Assembly (NCBI GenBank): GCA_023954015.1
Contig: JAMLIS010000006.1
Location: 62,001 to 126,000, forward strand
Direction of reading: 5' to 3'
DNA length: 64,000 nucleotides
DNA from: Burkholderiaceae bacterium
GTDB taxonomy: Bacteria > Pseudomonadota > Gammaproteobacteria > Burkholderiales > Burkholderiaceae_E
In this document: piece after piece, positions 13,264 to 22,185 of the stretch
Layout of the letters: each line of letters opens with the position of its first letter
Numbering within the stretch: position 1 is the stretch's first letter
Position numbers and translations under genes: made by a program
The notes under the pieces: generated by a model
What the model saw: only the letters and a program-made list of their open reading frames with translations
Told to the model about the DNA's origin: nothing
The model's database searches: none

Positions 13264-13300
13264 CGATCGCGTCTCCGCATGGCTTTCGCTCCCGGGAGGG

Positions 13301-14080
13301 TCAGGTCGAGCTGAACATCAGCGCGGTGAGGATGAAGTCGAGCCCGAGGATCGCGAGCGACGCGCTGACGACGGTGGTCGTCGTCGCGTGCGCCACTCCC
13401 TCGGGCGTGGCCTTTGCGTTGTATCCGACGAACAGCGCCACGAAGCCGACCGTGAAGCCGAACACCACGCTCTTCAGGGCGCCGTTGCCGACATCGTCGA
13501 GCCAGTCGACCCCGCTCTGCATCTGCGACCAGAACGCACCGGGGTCGACGCCGATCATCCGGACGCCGACCAGGTATCCGCCCAGCACGCCGAGCGCCGA
13601 GAACAACGCGGCGAGCAGCGGCACGGCGATCACCGCGGCGAGGAAGCGCGGCGCGAGCACGCGCGCGACGGGGTCGACCGCCATCATCTCCATCGCGTCG
13701 ATCTGCTCGCCTGCCTTCATCAGGCCGACCTCGGCGGTGAGCGACGTGCCGGCACGCCCCGCGAACAGCAGTGCCGTGACGACCGGGCCGAGTTCGCGCA
13801 CGAGCGACAGCGTGACGAGCAGGCCGAGCGCCTCCTCCGAGCCGTAGCGGCGCAGCGTGTAGTAGCCCTGCAGCCCGAGCACGAAGCCGATGAGCAGCCC
13901 CGAGACCAGGATGATCGACAGCGAGTAGTTGCCGATGAAGTGGATCTGGTCGACGACCAGGCGCGGGCGCCGTACCGACGCGAGCGCGAGCCAGCACAGG
14001 CGCAGGAAGAAGCGCGTCGCGCGCCCGGCGGCGGCGACGAAGTCGAGCAGCAACGCGAAAGGCAGCAGCGCCCGGCTCAT
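13301..14080 (-). CDS. mlaE: ABC transporter permease MlaE
   Basis: MlaE is the permease of the MlaFEDB phospholipid transporter. The 259-residue membrane protein shows the MlaE family stretch GFVLGLQGYYTLRRYGSEEALGLLVTLSLVRELGPVVTALLFAGRAGTSLTAE... given here only as positions: the conserved ELGPV and AGRAGTSLTAEVG motifs lie near residues 95-115, and the GEQIDAMEMM coupling region follows. It starts 13 bases after mlaF and ends 37 bases before mlaD. Confidence 0.95.
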   Translation of the reverse strand: MSRALLPFALLLDFVAAAGRATRFFLRLCWLALASVRRPRLVVDQIHFIGNYSLSIILVSGLLIGFVLGLQGYYTLRRYGSEEALGLLVTLSLVRELGPVVTALLFAGRAGTSLTAEVGLMKAGEQIDAMEMMAVDPVARVLAPRFLAAVIAVPLLAALFSALGVLGGYLVGVRMIGVDPGAFWSQMQSGVDWLDDVGNGALKSVVFGFTVGFVALFVGYNAKATPEGVAHATTTTVVSASLAILGLDFILTALMFSST

Positions 14081-14093
14081 CGGAGGTCGACGC

Positions 14094-14891
14094 TCACGTG
14101 GGTAGCCCGAGGTCGGCGGCGAGCGGCTTCGCCTGATAGTGAAAGGCGATCGGTCCGTCGACCAGACCGTCGAGGAACTGGCGCACGTTGGGGTCGTCGG
14201 AGCTGCGCATCTGCTCGGGCGTGCCGCTGGCCGCGATGCGCCCCTGCGCCAGCAGGTAGACGTAGTCGGCGATCGCGAAGGCCTCCTTGATGTCGTGCGA
14301 GACGACGATCGAGGCGCAGTCGAGCGAGTCGTTGAGCCGGCGGATCAGTCGCGCCACGGTGGCGAGCGCAACCGGATCCAGGCCGGCGAAAGGCTCGTCG
14401 TACATGATCAGCGGCGGGTCGAGGGCGATCGCGCGCGCAAGCGCGACGCGCCGGGCCATCCCGCCCGAGAGCTGCGAGGTGCCGAACTGCGCTGCGCCGC
14501 GCAGGCCCACCGCCTCGAGCTTCATCAGCACGAGGTCGCGGATCATCGCCTCGGGCAGGTCGGTATGTTCGCGCAGCGGAAACGCGACGTTCTCGAAGGC
14601 GGTCAGGTCGGTGAAGAGCGCGCCGAACTGGTAGAGCATCCCCATGCGCCGGCGCACGTCGTAGAGATCGTCGCGTCCGAGCGCGTGCACGTCGCGGCCG
14701 TCGAAGACCACGCGCCCGGACTGCGGCCGCAACTGCCCGCCGATCAGGCGCAGGATCGTCGTCTTGCCCGAGCCCGAGCCGCCGATCAGCGCAAAGACCC
14801 TGCCGCGCTGGAAGCGCATCGAGACGTCGTGCAGGACGATGCGCGAGCCGTACCCGAAGCGGACCGAATCGAGCGTGAGGAACTCAGCCAT
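14094..14891 (-). CDS. mlaF: ABC transporter ATP-binding protein MlaF
   Basis: MlaF powers the Mla phospholipid transporter. The 265-residue ATPase has Walker A ALIGGSGSGKTTIL, signature QLSGGMARRVALARAI, Walker B PLIMYDEPFAGLD and the switch His in ASIVVSHDIKEAF. It is the first gene of the minus-strand run and is divergent from kdsD; the 97 bases between them must hold promoters for both directions. Confidence 0.95.
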   Translation of the reverse strand: MAEFLTLDSVRFGYGSRIVLHDVSMRFQRGRVFALIGGSGSGKTTILRLIGGQLRPQSGRVVFDGRDVHALGRDDLYDVRRRMGMLYQFGALFTDLTAFENVAFPLREHTDLPEAMIRDLVLMKLEAVGLRGAAQFGTSQLSGGMARRVALARAIALDPPLIMYDEPFAGLDPVALATVARLIRRLNDSLDCASIVVSHDIKEAFAIADYVYLLAQGRIAASGTPEQMRSSDDPNVRQFLDGLVDGPIAFHYQAKPLAADLGLPT

Positions 14892-14975
14892 CGAAGTCAG
14901 CCGGCGAAAGTGCCACCGAGGAACACCGAAAGAATCGCGTGCAGCGTCGAACCAGCGATTCTAACCGGGCGCCCT

Positions 14976-14981
14976 TATACT
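14976..14981 (+). promoter_or_regulatory. Candidate -10 element (TATACT) for kdsD, implying a leaderless mRNA
   Basis: TATACT at 14976-14981 is a near-consensus sigma-70 -10 box in an otherwise GC-rich intergenic region. Transcription would start about seven bases later, at or next to the kdsD ATG at 14989. No Shine-Dalgarno sequence precedes that ATG and the -35 region is weak. Confidence 0.45.
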
Positions 14982-14988
14982 CGCCCGG

Positions 14989-16008
14989 ATGAGCGAAACC
15001 GGCGTCGACATCGCAGCGACACCTGCGCGCGGCATCGAGTCCGATCGCCTGCTCGAACGGGCGCGCGAGGTGCTGCGCATCGAGGCCGACGCCGTGGCGG
15101 CGCTCGCCGATCGCATCGACGAGCGCTTCGCGCAAGCCTGCCGGCTGCTGCTCGAATGCCGCGGGCGCGTCGTCGTCAGCGGCATGGGCAAGTCGGGGCA
15201 CGTCGCTCGAAAGATCGCCGCCACGCTCGCGTCCACCGGAACGCCGTCCTTCTTCGTGCATCCGGCCGAGGCGAGTCACGGCGACCTGGGAATGATCACG
15301 CGCGACGACGTCTTCGTCGCCCTGTCGAATTCGGGCAGCACCGAGGAACTGGTGACGATCGTTCCGATCGTCAAGCGCCGGGGCGCCAGGCTCGTCGCGA
15401 TCACCGGCAACGACTCCTCGCCGCTCGCGCACGCGGCCGATGTACACCTGAACGCCCGCGTCGATCGGGAAGCCTGCCCGATGAATCTGGCACCCACCGC
15501 GAGCACGACCGCGGCGCTGGCGCTGGGCGACGCCCTCGCGGTGGCGCTGCTCGACGCCCGCGGCTTCGGCCCGGACGACTTCGCCAGCTCGCATCCGGGC
15601 GGACTCCTGGGGCGGCGCCTGCTCACGCGCGTGAGCGACGTGATGCGCTCGGGAGACGCGTTGCCCGCGGTGCGCAGCGATGCGCGCGTCGTCGACGCGA
15701 TCATCGAGATCACGCGCAAGCGGATGGGGATGACGGCGGTACTCGACCAGGCCGGGACTCTCGCGGGGATCTTCACCGACGGCGACCTGCGTCGCCTGCT
15801 CGAGCAGGGCCGCGACCTGCGCGGCCTGCGCATCGACGAGGTGATGACGCGCTCGCCTGCGACGATCGGCGCCCTTGCGCTGGCGGCCGAGGCCGTGCGT
15901 GTCATGGAAGAACGGCGCATCAACCAGTTGCTCGTGGTCGGCGGCGACGATGACCGCTTGGTCGGCGCCTTGAACGTGCACGACCTGCTGGCGGCGAAGA
16001 TCGTCTGA
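14989..16008 (+). CDS. kdsD: D-arabinose 5-phosphate isomerase (KdsD/KpsF)
   Basis: KdsD converts ribulose 5-phosphate to arabinose 5-phosphate, the first step to Kdo for LPS. The 339-residue enzyme has an N-terminal SIS domain (VVVSGMGKSGHVARKIAATLASTGTP given in part: GMGKSGH near residue 65; HPAEASHGDLGMI; SNSGSTEEL) and two C-terminal CBS domains (about 215-335). It leads the LPS transport cluster kdsC-lptC-lptA-lptB, as in many proteobacteria. Confidence 0.95.
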   Translation: MSETGVDIAATPARGIESDRLLERAREVLRIEADAVAALADRIDERFAQACRLLLECRGRVVVSGMGKSGHVARKIAATLASTGTPSFFVHPAEASHGDLGMITRDDVFVALSNSGSTEELVTIVPIVKRRGARLVAITGNDSSPLAHAADVHLNARVDREACPMNLAPTASTTAALALGDALAVALLDARGFGPDDFASSHPGGLLGRRLLTRVSDVMRSGDALPAVRSDARVVDAIIEITRKRMGMTAVLDQAGTLAGIFTDGDLRRLLEQGRDLRGLRIDEVMTRSPATIGALALAAEAVRVMEERRINQLLVVGGDDDRLVGALNVHDLLAAKIV

Positions 16009-16030
16009 ACGAGAAAGCGAAGGGCGCAGC

Positions 16031-16594
16031 GTGAAGGGTGAAGAGGCGAGCACCGGCGAGGCGGCCGCGCGGGCGGCGCGGGTGCGGCTCGTCGCGCTCG
16101 ACGTCGACGGCACGCTCACCGACGGACGGCTGCACATCGGACGCGACGGCGAGGCGATGAAGTCGTTCTCGGTGCGCGACGGCTTCGGCCTGGCGCTGCT
16201 GCGCGAGGCGCGCATCCGCATCGCCCTGGTAACCGCGCGGCGCTCGACGATCGTCGAGGCGCGCGCGGCCGAGCTGCGCATCGACGACGTGCTGCAGGCG
16301 GTGCCCGACAAGGCGCAGGCGCTGCGCGAGCTGTGCGAGAAACGAAGCGTCGCCCTCGCCGAATGCGCGTTCGTCGGCGACGACTGGCCCGACCTGGGCG
16401 CGATGTCCGTCGCGGGCCTCGCCGCCACCGTCGCCGATGCGCCGTCCGAAGTGCGCGAGCGCGCGCATTGGGTCTCGACGCTGCCCGGCGGCCGCGGTGC
16501 AGTGCGCGAGTTCGCCGAGTTCGTATTGCGCGCCAGGGGGCTCTTCGACGCCGCCTTCGCGCGCTACGCCGCAGGCGCGCCCGAAAGCCGATGA
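16031..16594 (+). CDS. kdsC: 3-deoxy-D-manno-octulosonate 8-phosphate phosphatase
   Basis: KdsC is a HAD phosphatase that dephosphorylates Kdo-8-P. HAD motif I is ALDVDGTLTDGRL, with the two catalytic Asp; motif II lies in LVTARRS; motif III uses the Lys in VPDKAQAL; motif IV is FVGDDWPDLGAM. The start is GTG at 16031, giving 187 residues with a short Ala/Glu-rich N-terminal extension. It follows kdsD by 22 bases and overlaps lptC by four. Confidence 0.94.
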   Translation: MKGEEASTGEAAARAARVRLVALDVDGTLTDGRLHIGRDGEAMKSFSVRDGFGLALLREARIRIALVTARRSTIVEARAAELRIDDVLQAVPDKAQALRELCEKRSVALAECAFVGDDWPDLGAMSVAGLAATVADAPSEVRERAHWVSTLPGGRGAVREFAEFVLRARGLFDAAFARYAAGAPESR

Positions 16595-17187
16595 GGCGGC
16601 GCAACTGGGACCAGCTTGCTGCCGGTGTGTCCCTGCTGCTGCTCGTTGCGCTCGCCGCCGGCACCTGGTACCTGGCGCTGCAGTCCGCGCGAAACGACGC
16701 GCGAGGCCGGCCGCGCGCGCCGGCAGGCGAACCCGACTACTTCCTCGACGAAGCCGTGTTCACGCGAATCAACGTGCACGGCGATCCTGTCTACCGGATC
16801 TCGGCCGAGCACCTGCTCCACTATCCCGAGGACGGGACGAGCGTGTATCGGGCGCCGGTGCTCGTCAGCGTCGACCCCGCACAGCCGCGCGTGACCGTGC
16901 GCGCCGACCAGGGGCGCTCGAACGCCGACGGATCGCAGACGGTGCTCACCGGCAACGTCGTGCTGGTGCGCGCGCCCACGGCGGAAGAGCCGCGCATGAC
17001 GATCCACACCGAGAAGGTGACGATCTACAGCGATACCCAGCTCGCGCAAAGCGACCAGGCGGTCCGCATAGAACGCGGAACCTCCGTCTTGACGGGCGTC
17101 GGCATGGAATTCGATAATGCGGCCCGCTCGTTGAAGGTCGATTCCCAGGTGAAGTACACCTGGCAGCCGCCGCAAACGTCCCGCTGA
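16591..17187 (+). CDS. lptC: LPS export protein LptC
   Basis: LptC is a bitopic inner-membrane protein that receives LPS from LptB2FG and passes it to LptA. The 198-residue product has one N-terminal helix (LAAGVSLLLLVALAAGTWYLAL) followed by a periplasmic beta-jellyroll with PDYFLDEAVFTRINVHGDP and TGVGMEFDNAARSLKVDSQVKYTW, typical of the family. ATG at 16591 overlaps the kdsC stop; lptA follows after one base. Confidence 0.92.
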   Translation: MRRRNWDQLAAGVSLLLLVALAAGTWYLALQSARNDARGRPRAPAGEPDYFLDEAVFTRINVHGDPVYRISAEHLLHYPEDGTSVYRAPVLVSVDPAQPRVTVRADQGRSNADGSQTVLTGNVVLVRAPTAEEPRMTIHTEKVTIYSDTQLAQSDQAVRIERGTSVLTGVGMEFDNAARSLKVDSQVKYTWQPPQTSR

Positions 17188-17188
17188 T

Positions 17189-17884
17189 ATGCGCGCGTCC
17201 AACGACCTTCGCTCCGCCCTGCCCTCTCCGAGATCCCCCGCACCGGCCCGCCGTGGATCGTCGCGCGCATTCGCGCTGGCGCTCGCCGTCGTGCTGGCCG
17301 GCGCGGCGATGCCGGCGCTTGCGGCGAAAGGCGACGGCGAGGCGCCCACGCAGGTCGAGTCCGACCGCATGCAGTACGACGACGCGAAGCAGATCAACGT
17401 GTTCGTCGGCAACGTCGTGCTCACGAAGGGAACCATCCGGCTGCTCGCCGACCGGCTCGTCGTCTGGCAGGACGCCGACGGATACCAGTACGCCACCGCG
17501 ACCGGCAATCCGGCCCGCTTCCGCCAGAAGCGCGACGCACCCGGCAACCAGTGGGTCGAGGGACACGCGCTGCAGATCGACTACGACGGCAAGGCGGAGA
17601 CGGTGCATCTGCAGCGCCGAGCGCTGCTGCAGCGTACCGACAACGGTCGCGTCATCGACGAGGTGCACGGCAAGGACATCCTGTACGAATCGCGCACCGA
17701 GTTCTTCACGGTCGAGGGGGGCGATGCACGCTCCGGCAGTGCCGAGAATCCGGGCGGGCGCGTTCGCGTCGTGATCCAGCCGCGCGAGGAAAAGCCGGAG
17801 TCCTCCCCGAAGGCCCCGGCTCCGGTGCCGCTCGAGCCGGAGCAGCGCATCGAAACGCCCCGGGGCGGCGGACCCGGCCGATGA
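17189..17884 (+). CDS. lptA: Periplasmic LPS-transport protein LptA
   Basis: LptA bridges LPS across the periplasm. The 231-residue precursor has a long Arg-containing n-region and a signal helix (AFALALAVVLAGAAMPALA, cleavage near residue 46), then the OstA-like domain VESDRMQYDDAKQINVFVGNVVLTKG. A C-terminal Pro/Glu-rich tail of about 45 residues (REEKPESSPKAPAPVPLEPEQ) extends past the jellyroll. It overlaps lptB by four bases. Confidence 0.93.
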   Translation: MRASNDLRSALPSPRSPAPARRGSSRAFALALAVVLAGAAMPALAAKGDGEAPTQVESDRMQYDDAKQINVFVGNVVLTKGTIRLLADRLVVWQDADGYQYATATGNPARFRQKRDAPGNQWVEGHALQIDYDGKAETVHLQRRALLQRTDNGRVIDEVHGKDILYESRTEFFTVEGGDARSGSAENPGGRVRVVIQPREEKPESSPKAPAPVPLEPEQRIETPRGGGPGR

Positions 17885-18651
17885 TCAGGCGCGCGCCGCC
17901 GAATGCCGAAGACAGCCGCCTGGTCGCACGGCACCTGATGAAGGCCTATCACGGCCGCAAGGTAGTGCAGGACGTCTCGCTCGACGTCGCGAGCGGCGAA
18001 GTGGTCGGACTGCTCGGGCCCAACGGCGCAGGCAAGACGACCTGCTTCTACATGATCGTCGGCCTGGTTCCCTCCGACGGCGGAACGATCGAGCTGGACG
18101 GCACCCCGATCGGCCACCTGCCGATCCATCGCCGCGCACGGTTGGGCCTGTCGTACCTGCCGCAGGAAGCGTCGGTCTTCCGCAAGCTCAGCGTCGAGGA
18201 AAACATCGTTGCCGTGCTCGAACTGCAGCTCGGCGAGCGCGGGCGCGCGCTCGGACGCCGCGAGATCGATGCACGGCTGGACGCGCTGCTCGCCGAACTA
18301 CAGATCGAGCACATCCGCTCGAACAGCGCACAGTCGCTGTCGGGCGGCGAACGCCGGCGCGTCGAGATCGCGCGCGCGCTGGCCGGCTCGCCACGCTTCA
18401 TCCTGCTCGACGAGCCCTTCGCGGGCATCGACCCGATCGCGGTCATCGAGATCCAGCGCATCGTGCGTTTCCTGAAGGACCGGCGCATCGGCGTGCTGAT
18501 CACCGATCACAACGTTCGCGAGACCCTCGGGATCTGCGATCGCGCGTATATCATCAGGGCTGGTACTGTTCTTGCTTCCGGCCGCCCCGATGAGGTTGTC
18601 CAGAATGAGGATGTCCGCCGGTATTACCTGGGCGAGCACTTCTCCATGTAG
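17881..18651 (+). CDS. lptB: LPS export ABC transporter ATP-binding protein LptB
   Basis: LptB is the cytoplasmic ATPase of the LPS extractor LptB2FGC. Walker A is GLLGPNGAGKTTCFYMIVGLV, the family-specific Q-loop region SYLPQEASVFRKLSVEENI, signature SLSGGERRRVEIARAL, Walker B FILLDEPFAGIDP and switch His in VLITDHNVRETL. The 256-residue length and order after lptCA are standard. Confidence 0.96.
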   Translation: MIRRAPPNAEDSRLVARHLMKAYHGRKVVQDVSLDVASGEVVGLLGPNGAGKTTCFYMIVGLVPSDGGTIELDGTPIGHLPIHRRARLGLSYLPQEASVFRKLSVEENIVAVLELQLGERGRALGRREIDARLDALLAELQIEHIRSNSAQSLSGGERRRVEIARALAGSPRFILLDEPFAGIDPIAVIEIQRIVRFLKDRRIGVLITDHNVRETLGICDRAYIIRAGTVLASGRPDEVVQNEDVRRYYLGEHFSM

Positions 18652-18663
18652 GCGCCGCGGCGC

Positions 18664-20166
18664 ATGAAGCCGTCGCTGCAGCTGCGGCAGACGCAGCAGC
18701 TCGCGCTGACTCCGCAACTGCAGCAGTCGATACGCCTGCTGCAGTTGTCCACGCTGGAATTGACGCAGGAGGTCGAGCAGGCGCTCGCCGACAACCCGCT
18801 GCTCGAGCGGCTCGACGACCCTCTTGCCGATTGCGTGCGGGTGGCGGCCAGCGGCGCGCTCGACGGTCGTGCGTCGTCCGCGCCCGCCGACGACACTGCA
18901 TCCGAGCGCGACGGCGAAACCGGTGACGCGCAAGACTGGAGCGCCGAACCCTGGGACTCCGATGCCGGCGAGCAGCCGGGAGGCGAACGCGGCGCCGACG
19001 CCGGACGGACGCTGGCCGACGACGACGAGCGCGATTTCCCGCAACTGGCTTGCGCGACGATTTCGCTGCGCGAGCACCTGGGCGAGCAACTCGCGGCGAC
19101 GCACTGCACGCCGCGCGATCGTGCACTCGTGCAGTTGCTGATCGACGCGCTGGACGACGACGGGCTGCTCGAGTCGTCGCCCGCGGAAGTGGCCCGGATG
19201 CTCCCCGAGGAGCTCGGCGTGTCCTGCGACGAGCTGGTCACCGCGCTGCGCCTGCTGCAGAGCTTCGATCCGGCCGGCGTCGGCGCGAGCGATCTTCGGG
19301 AATGCCTGCTGTTGCAGCTCGGGCGCCGGATGGGCGAGACCGCGACGAAACAGTCTCCGGCCAGCCTCGACGCATTGCGCCTTGCGCAGGCGATCGTCGA
19401 TCGTCACCTGGAGGCACTCGCCTCGAAGGACTACGCCCGGCTGCGGCGCGCGCTTCGCTGCGACGACGATGCGCTGCGCGAAGCGCATGCGGCGATCCGA
19501 CAGCTCGATCCGCGGCCGGGCGCCGCGTTCGCGACGCAGCAGGCCGGCTTCGTCGTTCCCGACGTGATCGCCCGCCGCGTGCGCGGAAACTGGATCGCGA
19601 CGCTGAATCCTTCGGTGATGCCGCGGCTGCGCATCAACGACGCGTATGCGCGGATCCTCAAGCACGACCGCAGGAGCGCCGCCCCGCAGCTCTCGGGGCA
19701 ACTGCAGGAAGCGCGATGGCTGATCAGGAACCTGCAGCAGCGTTTCGAGACGATCCTGCGCGTGGCGCAGGCGATCGTCGATCGGCAGCGTTCGTTCTTC
19801 TCCCACGGTGCAGTCGCGATGCGCCCGCTGGTGCTGCGCGAAATCGCCGATGCGCTCGGCCTGCACGAATCGACGATCTCGCGCGTCACCTCGCACAAGT
19901 ACATCATGACGCCGTTCGGAACCTACGAGCTGAAGTACTTCTTCGGCAGCCGGCTCGCCACCGACAGCGGCGGCGCGGCATCGAGCACGGCCATCCGGGC
20001 AATCATCCGCCAGCTCGTCGAGGCGGAGTCCCCGGCCGACCCGCTGCCGGACGGGCGCATCGCCGAGCTGCTCGCCGCGCAGGGATTCGTCGTCGCGCGG
20101 CGAACCGTCGCCAAGTACCGCGAATCGCTGCGCATCCCGACGGTTTCGAAGCGAAAATCCCTGTAG
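18664..20166 (+). CDS. rpoN: RNA polymerase sigma-54 factor
   Basis: Sigma-54 directs RNA polymerase to -24/-12 promoters that need AAA+ activators. The 500-residue protein has the Gln/Leu-rich activator-binding region I at the N-terminus (LQLRQTQQLALTPQLQQSIRLLQ in part), an acidic region II (about 60-125), the core-binding domain, an HTH near residue 395-415, and the C-terminal RpoN box ARRTVAKYRESLRIP. The order lptB-rpoN-hpf-ptsN is widespread in proteobacteria. Confidence 0.96.
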   Translation: MKPSLQLRQTQQLALTPQLQQSIRLLQLSTLELTQEVEQALADNPLLERLDDPLADCVRVAASGALDGRASSAPADDTASERDGETGDAQDWSAEPWDSDAGEQPGGERGADAGRTLADDDERDFPQLACATISLREHLGEQLAATHCTPRDRALVQLLIDALDDDGLLESSPAEVARMLPEELGVSCDELVTALRLLQSFDPAGVGASDLRECLLLQLGRRMGETATKQSPASLDALRLAQAIVDRHLEALASKDYARLRRALRCDDDALREAHAAIRQLDPRPGAAFATQQAGFVVPDVIARRVRGNWIATLNPSVMPRLRINDAYARILKHDRRSAAPQLSGQLQEARWLIRNLQQRFETILRVAQAIVDRQRSFFSHGAVAMRPLVLREIADALGLHESTISRVTSHKYIMTPFGTYELKYFFGSRLATDSGGAASSTAIRAIIRQLVEAESPADPLPDGRIAELLAAQGFVVARRTVAKYRESLRIPTVSKRKSL

Positions 20167-20264
20167 TCTCGGGCTTGCGCGCCGCCCGGGCCGGTTCTCG
20201 GGCCCATGTCTTGCGGCACTCGCTTTCCCATCGTCACGATCCCGTCGCCCCAGGAAAAACCCGC

Positions 20265-20585
20265 ATGAATCTCGCCATTTCCGCCCCCGACATCGGCCTC
20301 ACGCCGGCGATTCGCCAGTACGTCGAGACGAAGCTCGAGCGCATCCAGCGCCATTTCGACGAGCCGGTCGGCGCCACCGTGAACCTGAGCAGCGACCGCC
20401 TGGTGCAACGCGCGGCGGTGACCCTCCACGTGCGCGGAAACGACCTCTTTGCCGAGGCGAACGACGCCGACCTGTACGCCGCCATCGACGCACTGATCGA
20501 CAAGCTCGACAGGCAGGTGGCGAAATACAAGGAGAAGCGCGACGGCTTCGACCACGACTCGGTGAAGTTCCGACCCGAATCGTGA
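20265..20585 (+). CDS. hpf: Ribosome hibernation-promoting factor, short form
   Basis: A 106-residue HPF/RaiA-family protein that binds the 30S decoding centre in stationary phase and promotes 70S or 100S dormancy. It begins MNLAISAPDIGLTPAIRQYVETKLERIQRHFD and has the conserved DLYAAIDALIDKLDRQVAKYKEK helix near the C-terminus. It lacks the long C-terminal dimerisation domain. It sits 98 bases after rpoN. The ATG at 20265 is preceded by CAGGAAAAA. Confidence 0.94.
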   Translation: MNLAISAPDIGLTPAIRQYVETKLERIQRHFDEPVGATVNLSSDRLVQRAAVTLHVRGNDLFAEANDADLYAAIDALIDKLDRQVAKYKEKRDGFDHDSVKFRPES

Positions 20586-20748
20586 GCGCCGTGCGCCCGT
20601 TTCCGTGGTTTTGCTGCACAGCGGCAAGCATGCCGGTTGTACCGGCGCTGCCTGCTGGCTATGATCCCCGTTTTTCGGCGCTCGCTATCGCGAGTGTTGC
20701 TCGATGTTGCACAGCAGCGTAGCGGTCGCGCAAGCGATCGATCCTTCG

Positions 20749-21216
20749 ATGAATCGGCTCTCCCGCTTGCTCCCGCCGCAGAACATCGTGCTCGACCTCC
20801 CGGTCACGAGCAAGAAGCGGCTGTTCGAACAGGTCGGGCTGCTGTTCGAGAACAATCACGGAATCGAGCGCGGCAAGGTCTTCGATTCGCTCTTCGCGCG
20901 CGAGCGCCTGGGCTCCACGGGGCTGGGCGAAGGCGTGGCGATCCCGCACGGCCGGATCAAGGGCTCGAAAGAGGCGCTCGCCGCACTGATCCGATTGGCG
21001 CAGCCGATTCCGTTCGATGCGCCCGACGGAAAGCCGGTCGCACTGCTCGTCTTCCTGCTGGTTCCGGAAGCCGCCACCGAGGAGCACCTCGAGCTGCTCT
21101 CGGAGCTCGCCGAACTGCTCGCCGACGCGCCTACCCGCGAGGCGCTGCTCGCCTGCGACGACCCGATCCGCATGCATCGGATCCTCTCGGGGGAAGCGCC
21201 CGAATCGGCGGGCTGA
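20749..21216 (+). CDS. ptsN: PTS IIA-like nitrogen-regulatory protein PtsN (EIIA-Ntr)
   Basis: EIIA-Ntr is a phosphocarrier of the regulatory PTS-Ntr branch, acting on potassium and nitrogen metabolism rather than on sugar uptake. The phosphorylated His is in GEGVAIPHGRIKG. The ATG at 20749 gives MNRLSRLLPPQNIVLDL, the family start, and 155 residues; an ATG at 20704 in frame adds 15 residues. It lies between hpf and hprK, as in other betaproteobacteria. Confidence 0.94.
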   Translation: MNRLSRLLPPQNIVLDLPVTSKKRLFEQVGLLFENNHGIERGKVFDSLFARERLGSTGLGEGVAIPHGRIKGSKEALAALIRLAQPIPFDAPDGKPVALLVFLLVPEAATEEHLELLSELAELLADAPTREALLACDDPIRMHRILSGEAPESAG

Positions 21217-21247
21217 CGCCCACCGCGCGGAATCGTATGCTTCGCGC

Positions 21248-22174
21248 ATGAGCGTCACGGTCCGCCTGCTCTTCGAACAGAACTGCGAAGACCTTCGCCT
21301 GTCCTGGCTGGCCGGGGAATCGGGCAGCGGGCGCACGGCCACGCCGGCTTCGATAGAGCCGGCCGACCTGATCGGCTACCTGAACCTGATCCATCCGAAC
21401 CGGATCCACGTATACGGCAACGCCGAACGCGCATATACCGAGCAGCTCGACGAGCTTCGGCATCGCGCGCTCGTCTCCGAACTGGTCGCGGGCAAGCCGC
21501 CGGCGGTCATCATCGCCGAAGGGCTCGAGCCGCCGCCGGCGCTGCTCGCCGCTGCGGCGGCCGACGATCTTCCGATGATCGCCTGCCCGCTGCCGGCCGC
21601 GCGCGTGATCGAGTCGCTGCGCACCTACCTCTCCAAGGCCGTCGCGCCCTCGTGTTCGATGCACGGCGTGCTGATGGACGTGCTGGGGATGGGCGTGCTG
21701 ATCAGCGGCGAGTCGGGTCTCGGCAAGAGCGAACTGGCGCTGGAACTCGTCAGCCGCGGGCACGGACTGGTTGCCGACGACGTCGTCGAACTGGCGCGGA
21801 TCGCCCCGCACGCCATCGAGGGCCGCTGCCCGCCGCTGCTGCGCGACCTGCTCGAGGTGCGCGGGCTGGGGCTGCTCGACATACGCACGATATTCGGCGA
21901 AGCGGCGGTGCGGCGGAAGATGACGCTGAAATTGATCGTGCACCTGGTGCGGCGCACCTCGATGGACGACGAGCATCAGCGCCTTCCGCTGGAGGCGCTC
22001 AGCGAGGACGTGCTCGGCCTGCCGATCCCGAAAGTCGTGGTTCCCGTGGCGGCCGGACGCAACCTCGCCGTGCTCACCGAGGCTGCGGTGCGCAGCACGA
22101 TCCTTCAGCTGCGCGGCTTCGACACGACCGGCGACTTCCTTGCGCGCCAGCGCAGGCAGATGGAAGCCGGATAG
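21248..22174 (+). CDS. hprK: HPr kinase/phosphorylase
   Basis: HprK phosphorylates and dephosphorylates the PTS protein HPr on a serine. The 308-residue protein has the P-loop GVLISGESGLGKSELALEL near residue 150, the following DDVVELAR metal site, and the C-terminal signature LEVRGLGLLDIRTIFGEAAVRRK with the K-loop. The ATG at 21248 fits the family N-terminus. It lies 31 bases after ptsN and 11 bases before rapZ. No sugar-specific PTS permease is near, consistent with a regulatory PTS. Confidence 0.95.
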   Translation: MSVTVRLLFEQNCEDLRLSWLAGESGSGRTATPASIEPADLIGYLNLIHPNRIHVYGNAERAYTEQLDELRHRALVSELVAGKPPAVIIAEGLEPPPALLAAAAADDLPMIACPLPAARVIESLRTYLSKAVAPSCSMHGVLMDVLGMGVLISGESGLGKSELALELVSRGHGLVADDVVELARIAPHAIEGRCPPLLRDLLEVRGLGLLDIRTIFGEAAVRRKMTLKLIVHLVRRTSMDDEHQRLPLEALSEDVLGLPIPKVVVPVAAGRNLAVLTEAAVRSTILQLRGFDTTGDFLARQRRQMEAG

Positions 22175-22185
22175 GCGCCGCGCCG

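Noticed and set aside
20586..20748. Possible small RNA or terminator between hpf and ptsN
   Set aside because: Only short imperfect inverted repeats (such as gcatgccggttgtaccggc) without a T-run; not enough to support a call.
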